A stretch of 64,000 nt of DNA, from assembly GCA_902761755.1 (NCBI GenBank), contig CACWLP010000005.1, positions 37,352 through 101,351 on the forward strand. The letters are read 5' to 3'. Below the pieces are notes generated by a model. That model searched no databases. It had not been told where the DNA came from and was given only the letters and a program-made list of their open reading frames with translations. The position numbers and the translations under genes were made by a program. Each line of letters opens with the position of its first letter. Within the stretch, counting starts at the first letter, position 1. This document shows, one piece after another, positions 52,345 through 63,625 of the stretch. Source of the DNA: an uncultured Eubacteriales bacterium. GTDB taxonomy: Bacteria > Bacillota > Clostridia > Christensenellales > Aristaeellaceae.

Positions 52345-53493
52345 TTACTTGGCGGGCGATATCGGATCGCCTTTGGGCTTTATGAATTTCAGCCACTCCG
52401 GCAGATGGATCTTCCCCTTGCCGCGGACGGACAGGATCACGCTCTGCAGCATGATGAACAGGCCAAGCATGGCGCCGCTGGCGATATTCTGCCAGAAGGA
52501 CTCGTTCACGTCGCTCAGGCCGATGATCTTGGTGATGGTCGCCAGGATCATGACCCCGAAGAACGTGCCGAACACATTGCCCACGCCGCCGGTAAGCAGC
52601 GTGCCGCCGATGATGGAAGCGGCGATGGCGTCCATTTCGCCCCGGGCCGCCACGGTGGTTTTGGCGGAAGGCGCGTGCATCAGGAAAATGAAGCCGGCCA
52701 GGCCGCTGAGCAGGCCGCTGATCACGTAGCTGATGAAGCGGGTGCGCTTCACGTTGATGCCCAGCATCATGGCGCTTTGCTGGTTGCCGCCGATGGCGTA
52801 GATATTTCTGCCCAGTTTGGCATAGCGCAGCAGCAGGAACACCAGCACCAGCACCAGCAGGGCCACCAGCGTGCCGATCTCAAGATCCGTGGAAACGACG
52901 GTCTGCGTGACCTTGCCCAGCTTGACCTTTTCCGTTACCTCCGTGAACCAGGGAATATTGATCCTGGCGTCCCACATGGCCGTGACCGCCCCCGAGGCGT
53001 TCACATCCACCGGCTTGCCGCCGGGGCTGACGATGGTGGTAAGCCCGCGGGCCAGGATCATGCCGGCCAGGGTCACGATGAAGGGCTGGATCTCCAGATG
53101 GCTGATCAGAAAGCCCTGGAACGCGCCGAAGGCCAGGCCGATCCCCAGGGCGATCCCCAGGGAGATCAGGATGTTGAGGAAGGGGCTGGCGACGGCGCTT
53201 TTCTGCAGGTAAAGCGCGTCCACCATGCAGGTCAGGCTCACCACGCCGGCCACGCTGATGTTGATGCCGCCGCCGATCATGACCACCGTCAGGGAACAGG
53301 CGATGATGATCAGCATGGAGTTTTCATTCAGCAGGTCGAAGAACATCTTGGGGTTGCGGAACCCTTTGGCGTTGAAAATCACCGCCGCGGCGTACATCGC
53401 AATGAAGATCCCGATGCTGACCAGCATCAGCAGCATGGTATTGGATAAGGGCTCTTTCTTTCCCGTCAGGGTTTTCGCTTTCTGCACCGTCAT
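52345..53493 (-). CDS. yjfF: sugar ABC transporter permease, YjfF-like
   Basis: This 382-residue CUT2 permease of the galactofuranose type has about ten membrane segments, VMIGGGINISVAGVVSLTC near residue 72 and GEMDAIAASIIGGTLLTGGVG near residue 285 (ATPase contact). A soluble insert (about 170-215) lies between membrane segments. The ATG follows the ytfT-like stop by 1 nt. E. coli YjfF pairs with YtfT as a heterodimer; the same arrangement is seen here. Confidence 0.9.
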   Translation of the reverse strand: MTVQKAKTLTGKKEPLSNTMLLMLVSIGIFIAMYAAAVIFNAKGFRNPKMFFDLLNENSMLIIIACSLTVVMIGGGINISVAGVVSLTCMVDALYLQKSAVASPFLNILISLGIALGIGLAFGAFQGFLISHLEIQPFIVTLAGMILARGLTTIVSPGGKPVDVNASGAVTAMWDARINIPWFTEVTEKVKLGKVTQTVVSTDLEIGTLVALLVLVLVFLLLRYAKLGRNIYAIGGNQQSAMMLGINVKRTRFISYVISGLLSGLAGFIFLMHAPSAKTTVAARGEMDAIAASIIGGTLLTGGVGNVFGTFFGVMILATITKIIGLSDVNESFWQNIASGAMLGLFIMLQSVILSVRGKGKIHLPEWLKFIKPKGDPISPAK

Positions 53494-53494
53494 G

Positions 53495-54564
53495 TCAGCC
53501 CACCCCCTTCAGGGACGCCGCATCGGCAGATGCGCTGCGTTTGTTCTTCATGGCGGTGAACCAGCTCTTGATCACCGGGGAGCCGGCGGTGACGATAATG
53601 ATGATGGCGATGGCTTTGTAGGCCCTGATATGCTCCGATCCGACCCCCATGTTCTGCAGCGTGGTGGTCAGCATCTGGATGATATACGCCCCCAGGACGC
53701 TGCCGCTCAGGCGGAATTTGCCGCCGCCCAGGCTGTTGCCGCCGATGGCCACCGCCAGTATGGCGTCCATTTCGATGTCGGCCAGCAGGGTTTTCGGCGT
53801 CAGCGTGCCCATACGCGCCACGCCGATCACCGCCGCCACCGCCACGCAGATCCCCAGGATCACGAAGCTGAGCAGCTTGATCAGCGTGGGCTGAATGCCG
53901 TTGAGCCGCGCGGCGCCCTGGTTGACGCCCACGGCCTGGGTATATAGCCGGATGTTGGTCAGCCGGAAGAACAGGAACAGCAGCAGCCCCACCAGCACCA
54001 CCAGCAGGAAGGGCGTGGACACCGGCACGCCGGGGATCCGGATGCCGATGGCCCTGATCACGGGGCTGGCCAGTTCTTCGGTAGCGGAGCCGTTGATCAT
54101 GTAGCCGATGTCGCGGCCGCAGGAATACAGCACCAGCGTGGCGATCATGGGCTGGATCTTGAATACGGCCACCAGCGTGCCGTTGAACAGCTTGAACAGG
54201 ATCGTGCCCAGGCAGCACACCAGCAGCGCGCCGATCACGGTGAGCACCGAAATGGGGCCCATCCGCACCAGCGTCTGCACGAAGATCGCGCCGGCGATGG
54301 CGCCCACCGTGCCCACGGAAATATCCTGGCCGCCGCAGGACGCCGTCACCAGCGTCATGCCCATGGCGATGATGGCCAGCTCGCTGGCGCTGTCGATAAT
54401 GCTGATCAGGTTGCCGTCCAGCCGGGGATTGCCCTCGCTCCACTCGATGGTGACCCGGAAAAATTCGGGATCACGGATCAGATTGAACAGGACCAGCACG
54501 GCCAGGGCCACCAGCGGGATCAGCAGATCCATCAGCCAGGCAAGGCTGCTTTTCTTCGTCCGCA

Positions 54565-54565
<1 letters not shown>
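53495..54565 (-). CDS. ytfT: sugar ABC transporter permease, YtfT-like
   Basis: This 356-residue CUT2 permease has TLVTASCGGQDISVGTVGAI (cf. GGIDLSVG) and the ATPase-contact EMDAILAVAIGGNSLGGGKF. It overlaps the ATPase gene stop by one nucleotide (TGATG), so the two are translationally coupled. Together with the YjfF-like permease it forms the membrane channel. Confidence 0.9.
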
Positions 54566-56070
<1,505 letters not shown>

Positions 56071-56127
56071 CTGGGGCTGCTCCTTCCATGCAGGCGGCCT
56101 GATATGCCGTCCCTTTGCTTGAAAGAA

Positions 56128-56171
56128 GGCGCGGTATGAACGCGCGCATTACCGTCCGTTCATACCGCGCC
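56128..56171. repeat. 15-bp intercistronic hairpin between binding protein and ATPase genes
   Basis: GGCGCGGTATGAACG and its exact complement around a 14-nt loop, just behind the binding-protein gene. It resembles the stem in the same place of the other sugar operon (24396-24424) in function but not in sequence. Confidence 0.75.
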
Positions 56172-56189
56172 CAATGGTCTTTCCGTGAA

Positions 56190-57164
56190 TTACAGGCCGT
56201 AAGCGTCGATGTCAGCCTGGGTGATGGTGTCGGTTTCGAAGAAGGTCTCGTCGTTGATGTACTGGTTCAGTTCGTTCAGGCCTTCGATTTCGCCGCCCTC
56301 GGCCAGGGTCTTGATCATGGCGTCGATCTTCTCAGCCTGGAAGGGAGAGCACTGACCATCGAAATTCCATTCGCCGGCCAGCACCTTTTCCAGCGCCCAC
56401 TTGTTGCAGTCAAAGCCCATGATGATGACGTCGCCGTCCTTGCCGTGGGAGATGCCCTTGGCGTCCAGAGCGGCCACAACGCCGTCGGCCATGCCGTCGT
56501 TCTCAGCATACACGATGTTGAATTCGATGCCGGCGTCCAGAGCGGCTTCGGCGATCTTGCGGGCTTCGTTGGGATCCCAGGTGTCGCCGCCGGTGCCTTC
56601 GCGGACGATGGTCCAGTTGGCTTCGGCTTCGCACTTTTCAGTCAGAGGATCGCTGCGGCCGATCTGCGCGGCGCTGCCCAGCTGGCCCTGAATGTGCAGG
56701 ATCTTGTATTCTTCCAGGCCCAGGCCCTCCAGCCAGCCCACAGCGGTTTCGCCCTCTTTGCGCATGTCGGACACGACGGCAGCCGTATACAGGCTGGGAT
56801 CGCAGTCGATCATACGGTCAAACAGGAACACCAGGATGCCGGCGTTCTTGGCTTCTTCCAGCACGCGGTCCCAGCCGGTGGTCTCAGCGGCGGAGATCAG
56901 GATGCAGTCCACATCGGCGGTGATGAAGCCGCGGACGGCGTCCAGTTGCTTGTCGGCGGTGGGGGCGGTGACGAAAGTGGCGTCATAGCCGTTTTCCTTG
57001 GTGAAGGTTTCGGTCAGGTTCCTGACGTTGGCTTCACGATAGCCGGATTCGGCGGGGTCCAGGTTGATGATGCCGACCTTGATCAGGTCTTCCTCAGCCA
57101 TGGAAACGGCGGCGAAGGACAGCACCAGCACCAGCGCCAGCAGCACAGCAATGATTTTCTTCAT
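56190..57164 (-). CDS. ytfQ: sugar ABC transporter substrate-binding protein, YtfQ-like
   Basis: This 324-residue periplasmic-binding-protein-like protein resembles YtfQ (galactofuranose/galactose). It has KVGIINLDPAESGYREANV, FLFDRMIDCDPSLYTAAVV and LGSAAQIGRSDPL. The signal peptide ends in a signal peptidase I site (VSMA-EE) and has no lipobox Cys. It is a close paralogue of the lipoprotein encoded at 58881. GGGAGG precedes the ATG. Ligand unknown; the uronate genes nearby allow a uronic acid or glycoside. Confidence 0.9.
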   Translation of the reverse strand: MKKIIAVLLALVLVLSFAAVSMAEEDLIKVGIINLDPAESGYREANVRNLTETFTKENGYDATFVTAPTADKQLDAVRGFITADVDCILISAAETTGWDRVLEEAKNAGILVFLFDRMIDCDPSLYTAAVVSDMRKEGETAVGWLEGLGLEEYKILHIQGQLGSAAQIGRSDPLTEKCEAEANWTIVREGTGGDTWDPNEARKIAEAALDAGIEFNIVYAENDGMADGVVAALDAKGISHGKDGDVIIMGFDCNKWALEKVLAGEWNFDGQCSPFQAEKIDAMIKTLAEGGEIEGLNELNQYINDETFFETDTITQADIDAYGL

Positions 57165-57216
57165 GGTTTTCCCTCCCGATTTTTTAGGCCCTTTTCCGAG
57201 CCTTTGATACTGTCAG

Positions 57217-57245
57217 TGTATATGTTCCCGGAGAAGAAAACATTC
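57217..57245 (-). promoter_or_regulatory. weak, probably activated promoter of the YtfQ-like operon
   Basis: On the minus strand a TATACA -10 box (57222-57217) has no good -35 hexamer at 17 bp; the proximal CTTTGGAAAA site starts 5 bp upstream of that position. This is the layout expected for activator-dependent initiation. Confidence 0.5.
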
Positions 57246-57248
57246 ACA

Positions 57249-57345
57249 ATCTTTGGAAAATCACCTGTAAGATTTTTCGGCGTTTTTTTCTTTCCCGCGG
57301 CGAATTGACAATTTCTTTGGAAAAATGATACTTTCTTTGGAAAAT
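57249..57345. promoter_or_regulatory. three direct CTTTGGAAAA repeats, putative response-regulator sites
   Basis: CTTTGGAAAA occurs at 57251-57260, 57315-57324 and 57335-57344, in the same orientation, with steps of 64 and 20 bp (about six and two helical turns). Sites 2 and 3 also share TTT before the core. Paired direct repeats near 20-21 bp apart are typical for AraC-type DNA-binding domains, as in the YesN-like regulator at 59858. The divergent kinase and transporter operons would both be in reach. Confidence 0.6.
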
Positions 57346-57377
57346 CCCCGCAACGCCTACACAGATATAAGAAAATA

Positions 57378-57386
57378 TGCTATATT
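57378..57386 (+). promoter_or_regulatory. extended -10 element of the kinase-sensor operon
   Basis: TGCTATATT (TGnTATATT) lies about 38 bp before the kinase ATG, with no matching -35 box. Confidence 0.55.
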
Positions 57387-57423
57387 CTCCCTGTCTGTTA
57401 TCCGGTCCCGGGAGGAAGAAAGC

Positions 57424-58884
57424 ATGCCAGAGAAAAAACCGCCCGCCCAAAGCGTCAGGCAGCAGATCCGACGGCTGCTGGTGCTGGTATCCCTCACCAT
57501 GGCGGGGATCATCACGGTGATGTCCGTGATGCTCATCGCCATCAACCGCCAATACGCGGGGGTTCTTTCCTGCGCCAATACCGCCGCGGATTTCAACCAG
57601 GAATTCAAAAGCACCCTGGACCTTGAAATGTACAACCACGTGATCCGCCCCCGCAGCGAACATTCCGCGGAGGAGCTGCCCATGGCGGAACTGGACGCCG
57701 CCGAGCAGGTGCTCACCCGGCTGCTGGCGGAAACCTCCCTGCCGGATAACCGCTGGCGGGTGCAGAGCATGCTGGATATGTGCCGCAACCTGCGCATGTA
57801 CATGACCGAGATCGCCAACACCGAATCCTACGATCTGCGGATGGAGCTACTGGAACGCAACATCCGGGGCGAAACCGGGCTCACCGCGCTGATCGAAAAA
57901 TACATGCACGATTTCCTGGGCGACGAAGTGCGGGAGCTGGGCCGGCTCCGGGGCGTGATCAACCAGCAGACCACGGTGCTCATCGTCCTCTCCGTGGCGG
58001 CCATGGGCGCCCTGTTCCTGGCCATGCTGCTCTACGGCATGCGGGTCAGCCGCCGCATTTCCGGGCCCATGGACGCCCTGTCCCGCAAGGCCGAGCGCTT
58101 CGGCGCCGATCAGTTTTCCAGCGCGCCGGTGGAAACCGACATCACCGAGCTGCGCACCCTGGATGAAAACTTCGACAAAATGGCGGACCGCATCAAAAGC
58201 CTGATGGAAAAGCAGCGGCAGGACCAGCAATCCCTCCACCGGGCGGAGCTGGAGCTTCTGCAGGCCCAGATCAACCCCCATTTCCTCTATAATACCCTGG
58301 ACTCCATCGTGATCCTGGCCGAATCCCAGCGGGAGGAGGACGTGGTGAACATGGTCACCAGCCTGTCCACCTTCTTCCGCAATTCCCTGAACCGAGGGGA
58401 GGACGTGATCTCCCTCCGGGCCGAGCTGAAGCAGGCCCAGTCCTACCTGGAGATCCAGCAGATCCGCTACAGCGATATCCTCACCTACAGCATCGCCGTC
58501 CCCGAAGAGATCCAGGACTGCCAGGTGCCCAAGCTGATCCTGCAGCCGCTGATCGAAAACGCGCTCTACCACGGCATCAAGAACCGCCGGGGCCGGGGCG
58601 CCATCGAAATCACCGGCCGGGAGGATCAGGGCGACCTGCTCCTGCAGGTGCGGGACAACGGAGCGGGCATGAACCCGGAGCAGCTCGCCCTGCTCCGGTC
58701 CGGCGTTTACGAAGAGCACCACAGCGGCCTGGGCCTCAAAAACGTGCACCAGCGCATCCGGCTCTACTGCGGCGAGCCCTACGGCCTGTCCTTTGAAAGC
58801 GAACCCGGAAAGGGCACCACCGTCACGGTGCGCCTGCCCCGCGCCGGCGTGGCCGCCATCCGAAAGGAGGAAATGTCCCGATGA
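57424..58884 (+). CDS. sensor histidine kinase, LytS/YesM type
   Basis: This 486-residue membrane kinase has two membrane segments (about 18-40 and 184-205) around an extracytoplasmic domain of about 140 residues, a HAMP-like linker, the His286 block QAQINPHFLYNTLDS, and a HATPase end with LQPLIENALYHGIKN and DNGAGM. The ATG at 57424 follows GGGAGG. The stop overlaps the next gene's start (ATGA). With the adjacent lipoprotein and the YesN-type regulator it matches sugar-sensing modules such as XylFII-LytS-YesN. Confidence 0.93.
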   Translation: MPEKKPPAQSVRQQIRRLLVLVSLTMAGIITVMSVMLIAINRQYAGVLSCANTAADFNQEFKSTLDLEMYNHVIRPRSEHSAEELPMAELDAAEQVLTRLLAETSLPDNRWRVQSMLDMCRNLRMYMTEIANTESYDLRMELLERNIRGETGLTALIEKYMHDFLGDEVRELGRLRGVINQQTTVLIVLSVAAMGALFLAMLLYGMRVSRRISGPMDALSRKAERFGADQFSSAPVETDITELRTLDENFDKMADRIKSLMEKQRQDQQSLHRAELELLQAQINPHFLYNTLDSIVILAESQREEDVVNMVTSLSTFFRNSLNRGEDVISLRAELKQAQSYLEIQQIRYSDILTYSIAVPEEIQDCQVPKLILQPLIENALYHGIKNRRGRGAIEITGREDQGDLLLQVRDNGAGMNPEQLALLRSGVYEEHHSGLGLKNVHQRIRLYCGEPYGLSFESEPGKGTTVTVRLPRAGVAAIRKEEMSR

Positions 58885-59864
58885 AAAAAACGTGCGCGCT
58901 TCTGCTGCTGGCGGTGCTCTGCCTGCCGCTCCTGCTTGCCGGCTGCGGGGATGCGGCCGTTCCCGCCTCTCCCGCTGAGAAGAAGGATCTGATCGTGGTG
59001 GGCTTTTCCCAGGTGGGCGCGGAAAGCGACTGGCGCAAGGCGAACACCCTGAGCATGCAGACCGCCCTGTCCCCCGAAAACGGCTACCGGCTGATCCTGG
59101 ACGACGCCCAGCAGAAGCAGGAGCGCCAGATCACCGCCATCCGCAATTTCATCAACCAGGGCGTGGATTATATCGTGCTCGCCCCCACCACCGAACGGGG
59201 ATGGGACACCGTGCTCACCGAGGCCAAGGCCGCGGGCATCCCCGTGATCATCGTGGACCGGATGATCGAAATCACCGATACCAGCCTGTTCACCTGCTGG
59301 ATCGGCAGCGATTTCCGCAAGGAGGGCGGCACCGCCGTTTCCTGGCTGGAAAAGCGCTTCGGGCAGGAGCCGCTGAACATCGTGCACCTGCAGGGCAACA
59401 TCGGCTCCTCCGCCCAGATCGGGCGCACCGAGGGGCTGGACGCGGGCCTGGCCGCCCATGAAAACTGGCATCTCGCATTCCGCGCCTCCGGGGATTTCAC
59501 CCAGGCGAAGGGGCAGGAGCTGATGGAGGGCGTTCTGGCGGACGGCACGGATTTCAACGTGATCTATTCCGAAAACGATAACATGGCCTACGGCGCCATC
59601 GACGCACTGAAAAAAGCGGGCCTGACGCCCGGACGGGACGTGACCCTCATCGCATTCGATTCCAGCAGCACCGCGCTGCACATGATCCTCTCCGGGGAAA
59701 TCAGCCTGGACGTGGAATGCAATCCCCTTCACGGCCCCCGGGTGCAGTCCATCATCGAGCTGCTGGAAAAGGGCGAAACGCCGCCCAAATTCACCTATGT
59801 GGAAGAAACCTATTTTGACGAAAGCAACCTGACGGAAGAAATCATTTCTTCCCGGGGCTACTGA
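58881..59864 (+). CDS. lipoprotein sugar-binding sensor protein, YtfQ-like
   Basis: This 327-residue binding protein has a lipobox (LLLAGC, Cys22), so it is membrane-anchored, unlike the transport binding proteins of this window. It has VVGFSQVGAESDWRKANTLS, VIIVDRMIEITDT, GSSAQIGRTEGLDAG and IYSENDNMAYGAIDAL, and is a paralogue of the protein at 56190. AAAGGAGG precedes the ATG inside the kinase gene. The position in the kinase operon and the lipid anchor suggest a sensor role. Its 3' end overlaps the convergent regulator gene by 7 nt. Confidence 0.92.
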   Translation: MKKTCALLLLAVLCLPLLLAGCGDAAVPASPAEKKDLIVVGFSQVGAESDWRKANTLSMQTALSPENGYRLILDDAQQKQERQITAIRNFINQGVDYIVLAPTTERGWDTVLTEAKAAGIPVIIVDRMIEITDTSLFTCWIGSDFRKEGGTAVSWLEKRFGQEPLNIVHLQGNIGSSAQIGRTEGLDAGLAAHENWHLAFRASGDFTQAKGQELMEGVLADGTDFNVIYSENDNMAYGAIDALKKAGLTPGRDVTLIAFDSSSTALHMILSGEISLDVECNPLHGPRVQSIIELLEKGETPPKFTYVEETYFDESNLTEEIISSRGY

Positions 59865-61444
59865 TCCGCCGTCCGCTGGCGGTAATCCTTGGGGGTCATG
59901 CCCACCGTTTTGCGGAACACATGGCTGAAATAATTGGGCTCGTTGTAGCCGATCTCCATGGCGATATCGGTGAGGCGCATGTTGGTTTCCCGCAGCAGCT
60001 TTTTCGCCCGCTCCATGCGCAGGTTGGTCAGGTAGCTGATGAAGGGCCGCCCGGCGGTCTGGGAAAAAACTGTGCTGAAATGGGCGGCGCTCATGCCCAC
60101 GTGGCGGGCGGTGCTGATCAGGGAGATATTGGGATCGCAGAAATTCTCCTCCACGTATTTTTCGGCCCGGCTGACCACGTGACCGTATTTCATTTCCGCC
60201 GGGGATTCCTGCCGGGCGGTGAGGGCGGATTTCAGCAGCCTTTCCGCCGTGGCCCGGAAGGTGTTTAGATCGCCGGAAGCGGAAAAAATATCGTATTCCC
60301 CGCTGAGCCGGGCCGCAATGTCCTTTTCCTCCGCCCCGGGGGTGTGCCGCGCGATGATCTGCACCGCCATTTTCATCAGGTCGATCAGCGCGTAATAGCG
60401 CATCAGCATGCTGTCAAACTGCTTCCCTTCCGGGGAGGAAAGCGCCGCGTCCAGCAGGGCGGGCACGTCCTGGGCCCCGGCGCGCAGCAGCTGCTCCTGG
60501 AACGCCTCTCCGAAGGGTCCGCTGAACTGCACGATATCGGCGGTGATCTGCGCGGTGTCGTTCACATTGATCACCTGCCCCGCCGAAATGCCGCTGATCC
60601 GCTTGAGCAGATTGGCGGCGGTTTTGTATGCGTCGCTGATGGCGCCCAGCCGCTGCACCACGCTGCCCACCACGGTGGTGATGACGGGGCAGATCTCCCT
60701 GAGCTCGTGACGCAGGATGTTCACCAGCCGGTACGCCCGCTCCGTCAGGGCTTCCGCGTCGTTGTCGCTGCACACCAGGGTCATCTGGTCCGCCGCGGTA
60801 AAATCGTAGAGCACTTCCGTTTCCGTTTCCAGGATCTTCTGCGCCGCCGCGTGGAGGCGGTTCAGATCCGGATTGTTCATATCGAAATAGCACACCGTCA
60901 CCTGGTAAAAGGCGCGGACGATGTCCATTTCCAGCGCCCGGGCCTGCTCCAGCAGCTCCCCCGTGTCCGCACCGCCGAAGAGCAGCCGGCGGATGAAATG
61001 CTGCCGCAGGGCCGCGCCCATTTCCCCCCGGTCCATCTGCACGCCGGTGAGCCGGGATGCCGCCTTGTCCTTTTCGATGCGGGCGGCCATCTCCTCCACC
61101 ACCTTCACCAGCTCCGCCGGGCGCACGGGCTTGAGCAGGTACTGGTCCACCCCCAGGTCGATGGCCTTCTGGGCGGACTCGAAATCCCCGAAGCCGCTGA
61201 TGATCACGATTTTCAGCCAGGGCATCATCGCTTTGGCGTGCCTGATCAGCCCGAACCCGTCCAGAAACGGCATGCGGATATCCGTCAGCAGGATATCCGG
61301 CATCAAATCCTGCATCATGGAAAGCGCCATTTCCCCGTCGGACGCCTCGCCGCAGAAGGCATACGGCCCCTGCATCTGCTCGATGGCGTTGCGGATGCTC
61401 TGGCGGATAAGCAGCTCATCCTCTACCACAAAGATCTGATACAT
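59858..61444 (-). CDS. response regulator with AraC-type DNA-binding domain, YesN type
   Basis: The 528-residue product has an N-terminal receiver (1-120) with phospho-acceptor Asp55 in LLTDIRMPF, a long linker, and a C-terminal AraC double helix-turn-helix (about 425-525; DIAMEIGYNEPNYFSHVFRK with KTVGMTPKDYRQ). It is the likely partner of the kinase at 57424. It is co-directional with mannonate dehydratase, 19 nt downstream. GGGAGG precedes the ATG. Its stop overlaps the sensor gene's stop, so the transcripts converge. Confidence 0.93.
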   Translation of the reverse strand: MYQIFVVEDELLIRQSIRNAIEQMQGPYAFCGEASDGEMALSMMQDLMPDILLTDIRMPFLDGFGLIRHAKAMMPWLKIVIISGFGDFESAQKAIDLGVDQYLLKPVRPAELVKVVEEMAARIEKDKAASRLTGVQMDRGEMGAALRQHFIRRLLFGGADTGELLEQARALEMDIVRAFYQVTVCYFDMNNPDLNRLHAAAQKILETETEVLYDFTAADQMTLVCSDNDAEALTERAYRLVNILRHELREICPVITTVVGSVVQRLGAISDAYKTAANLLKRISGISAGQVINVNDTAQITADIVQFSGPFGEAFQEQLLRAGAQDVPALLDAALSSPEGKQFDSMLMRYYALIDLMKMAVQIIARHTPGAEEKDIAARLSGEYDIFSASGDLNTFRATAERLLKSALTARQESPAEMKYGHVVSRAEKYVEENFCDPNISLISTARHVGMSAAHFSTVFSQTAGRPFISYLTNLRMERAKKLLRETNMRLTDIAMEIGYNEPNYFSHVFRKTVGMTPKDYRQRTADQ

Positions 61445-61463
61445 GCGCGCCTCCCGCGTGTCC

Positions 61464-62531
61464 TTATGCCTTTTCGATGGCTTCCCACAGCCCGTTGAGA
61501 TACGCCGCGCCCAGGGCCCGGTCGTACAACCCGTAGCCGGGGCGGCCCTGCTCGTCCCAGATCATGCGCCCGTGATCGGGCCGCACGTAGGTGTCCGGGC
61601 AGGTTTCGTGCACCGCTTTCATGATCTCATAAAGGTCCAGATCCCCGGCGGAGGACAGGTGCGCCGCCTCCCGGAAATGGTGATAGCCCAAATATTTCAC
61701 GTTCCGCACGTGCATGGCCCCGATGCGGTCCATTTTTCCGAAATGCCGGATGACGGCGGGGATGTCGTTGTCCGGATTGCTGCCCAGGGAACCGGTGCAC
61801 AGGCACACGGTGTTGGCCGGGCTGTCGTGGAGCTTCACCATCTGATCGAAGTCTGCCTGGCTGTGGGCGATCCGGGGCAGGCCGAAAATAGGCCAGGCCG
61901 GGTCGTCAGGATGGCAGGCCATGCGCACGCCCGCTTCCTCGCACACCGGGATCACCGCGTCCAGGAAATACTTGAAATTCTTTCTGAGGTCGTCCGGGCC
62001 GATGTTTTCGTACTGCCTGAGGGTGGTTTCCAATAGCGCCAGGCGCTCCGGCTCCCAGCCGGGCAGGGAGAAGCCCCGGCTGCCTGCCGCCGTCCTGCGC
62101 ACGATCTCCAGGGGGCCCATTTCGCCCAGATCCTTTTCGTCGAAGTACAGGCTGTTGCTTCCGTCCTCGGGAATGATCCGCGCCAGGTCCGTGCGCAGCC
62201 AGTCGAACACGGGCATGAAATTGTAAATGATCACCTTCACGCCCTGGCGCGCCAGCATGCGGACGGTGGAAATATAATTGGCGATGTATTCCTCCCGGCT
62301 GGGCAGGCCCATTTTGATGTCCTCGTGCACGTTGACGGATTCGATGACCTCGATCTCCAGCCCGGCGTCGTTCACTTCTTTTTTGAGGGCCGCAAACTCC
62401 TCCTCCGGCCAGTCCACCCCCGCGGGCTTGTCCAGCAGGCCCATCAGGCCCGTCATGCCGGGGATCTGCTTCACATATTTCAGAGGGATCGGGTCGATCT
62501 GGCTTCCGTACCAGCGAAAGGTCATTTTCAT
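61464..62531 (-). CDS. uxuA: mannonate dehydratase
   Basis: This 355-residue enzyme turns D-mannonate into 2-keto-3-deoxygluconate in the glucuronate pathway. It opens with [20 protein letters not shown] and has [48 protein letters not shown] and [14 protein letters not shown], all typical of UxuA. The ATG at 62531 has AGGAGG 9 nt upstream. It leads a two-gene unit with the response regulator and suggests that hexuronates are linked to the neighbouring transporter. uxaC and uxuB are not in the window. Confidence 0.95.
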   Translation of the reverse strand: MKMTFRWYGSQIDPIPLKYVKQIPGMTGLMGLLDKPAGVDWPEEEFAALKKEVNDAGLEIEVIESVNVHEDIKMGLPSREEYIANYISTVRMLARQGVKVIIYNFMPVFDWLRTDLARIIPEDGSNSLYFDEKDLGEMGPLEIVRRTAAGSRGFSLPGWEPERLALLETTLRQYENIGPDDLRKNFKYFLDAVIPVCEEAGVRMACHPDDPAWPIFGLPRIAHSQADFDQMVKLHDSPANTVCLCTGSLGSNPDNDIPAVIRHFGKMDRIGAMHVRNVKYLGYHHFREAAHLSSAGDLDLYEIMKAVHETCPDTYVRPDHGRMIWDEQGRPGYGLYDRALGAAYLNGLWEAIEKA

Positions 62532-62605
62532 AAACGGACTCCTCCTGAACGCTGTATTGTTTTGCATAAAACGCGCCGGGCCTTCCGAATGCCGCCGCTT
62601 TTTTC

Positions 62606-62634
62606 ATTATACAGCAGCCCCCCGCGGATTTCAA
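62606..62634 (-). promoter_or_regulatory. sigma-A promoter of uxuA and the response regulator
   Basis: On the minus strand TTGAAA (62634-62629), 17 bp and TATAAT (62611-62606). Confidence 0.8.
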
Positions 62635-62687
62635 CAAATTCTTCCTGTTTTTCGTGCTCCGCTCCGCCATATCAGGATTGTTTTTTC

Positions 62688-62716
62688 TTGCTTTTTCCGC
62701 CTGATTCTGGTAATAT
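62688..62716 (+). promoter_or_regulatory. sigma-A promoter of the AraC regulator gene
   Basis: TTGCTT (62688-62693), 17 bp and TAATAT (62711-62716). It diverges from the uxuA promoter 54 bp away. Confidence 0.7.
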
Positions 62717-62759
62717 TAACAAAAATACTGATTTTTCAACGGTCCGAAAGGAGAAGGCT

Positions 62760-63596
62760 GTGAACGAAAGAAGCGCGTCTGCTTCCCGGGAGCCGCTGGG
62801 CGTGCACGCGGAAACAAAGCTGCGGGACGCGGACTTCATCATGAACGGGCATCACTGCCACGCCTGCTGCGAGCTGTTTTACGTCCACAGCGGCGCCTGC
62901 CGCTTCCTGATCAACGACAATATGTACGATCTGCACGCGGGGGATTTCATCCTGGTGCCGCCCATGGGCCTGCACTACACCCGCTATCTTTTCGGCGCGT
63001 GCAGGCGCACGGTGATCCTGTTCCGGGAGGAGGACGCCGACCCCGCGGTGCGCGCCCTGCTGCCCCACGGGGACCGCTTTTTCGCGGAAACCCGCATTTT
63101 CCAGGTGCCCCCGGCCCACCGCGCCCAGGTGGAGGCCTGCCTGGAGCAGATGGCGGCGGAAGAGATCATCCGGGACGTCCGCTCGCCCCTGATGCGCAGA
63201 ACCTACCTGCAGGGCCTGCTGCTGCTGTGCAGCCGGATCTGCATTTTCCTGTGCGAGCTGCCCGCCGACATCCATACCACCGACCGGCAGGTGCTCCAGG
63301 CAGCCCGTTACATCAGCGAGCATTACATGAACCCCGTCACCACCCGGGACGTAGCCCAGGCCGTGGGCTTCAGCCCCAATTACCTGAGCCGCAAATTCCG
63401 CCAGGAGGCCGGCATCGGCCTGCACGAATACCTGGTGTTCGTCCGGCTGCACCACGCGGCGCTGGAATTGGTGTCCACCAAGGATTCCATCATCACCATC
63501 GCCCTGCGCTGCGGCTTCTCCGACAGCAATTATTTCAAGGACTCCTTCAAGAAAAAATACGGCATGACCCCCCGGAGCTACCGGAAGCTGACCTGA
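62760..63596 (+). CDS. AraC-family transcriptional regulator
   Basis: This 278-residue protein has an N-terminal cupin-like effector domain (about 15-110; HHCHACCELFYVHSG, DLHAGDFILVPP) and a C-terminal AraC domain (about 180-275; TRDVAQAVGFSPNYLSRKFR and IALRCGFSDSNYFKDSFKKK with YGMTPRSYR). The start is GTG at 62760, preceded by AAAGGAG at 7 nt. It is divergent from uxuA and may respond to a uronic acid or sugar; its sites could lie in the 228-bp gap. No signal for autoregulation is clear. Confidence 0.92.
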   Translation: MNERSASASREPLGVHAETKLRDADFIMNGHHCHACCELFYVHSGACRFLINDNMYDLHAGDFILVPPMGLHYTRYLFGACRRTVILFREEDADPAVRALLPHGDRFFAETRIFQVPPAHRAQVEACLEQMAAEEIIRDVRSPLMRRTYLQGLLLLCSRICIFLCELPADIHTTDRQVLQAARYISEHYMNPVTTRDVAQAVGFSPNYLSRKFRQEAGIGLHEYLVFVRLHHAALELVSTKDSIITIALRCGFSDSNYFKDSFKKKYGMTPRSYRKLT

Positions 63597-63625
63597 TCTT
63601 TCCCGGGCAAGCGGGGGACGCCCGC

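Noticed and set aside
57165-57423. A gene in the divergent gap before the kinase
   Set aside because: Open frames here have no ribosome-binding site, and the AT-rich sequence with repeats and two promoters explains the gap.
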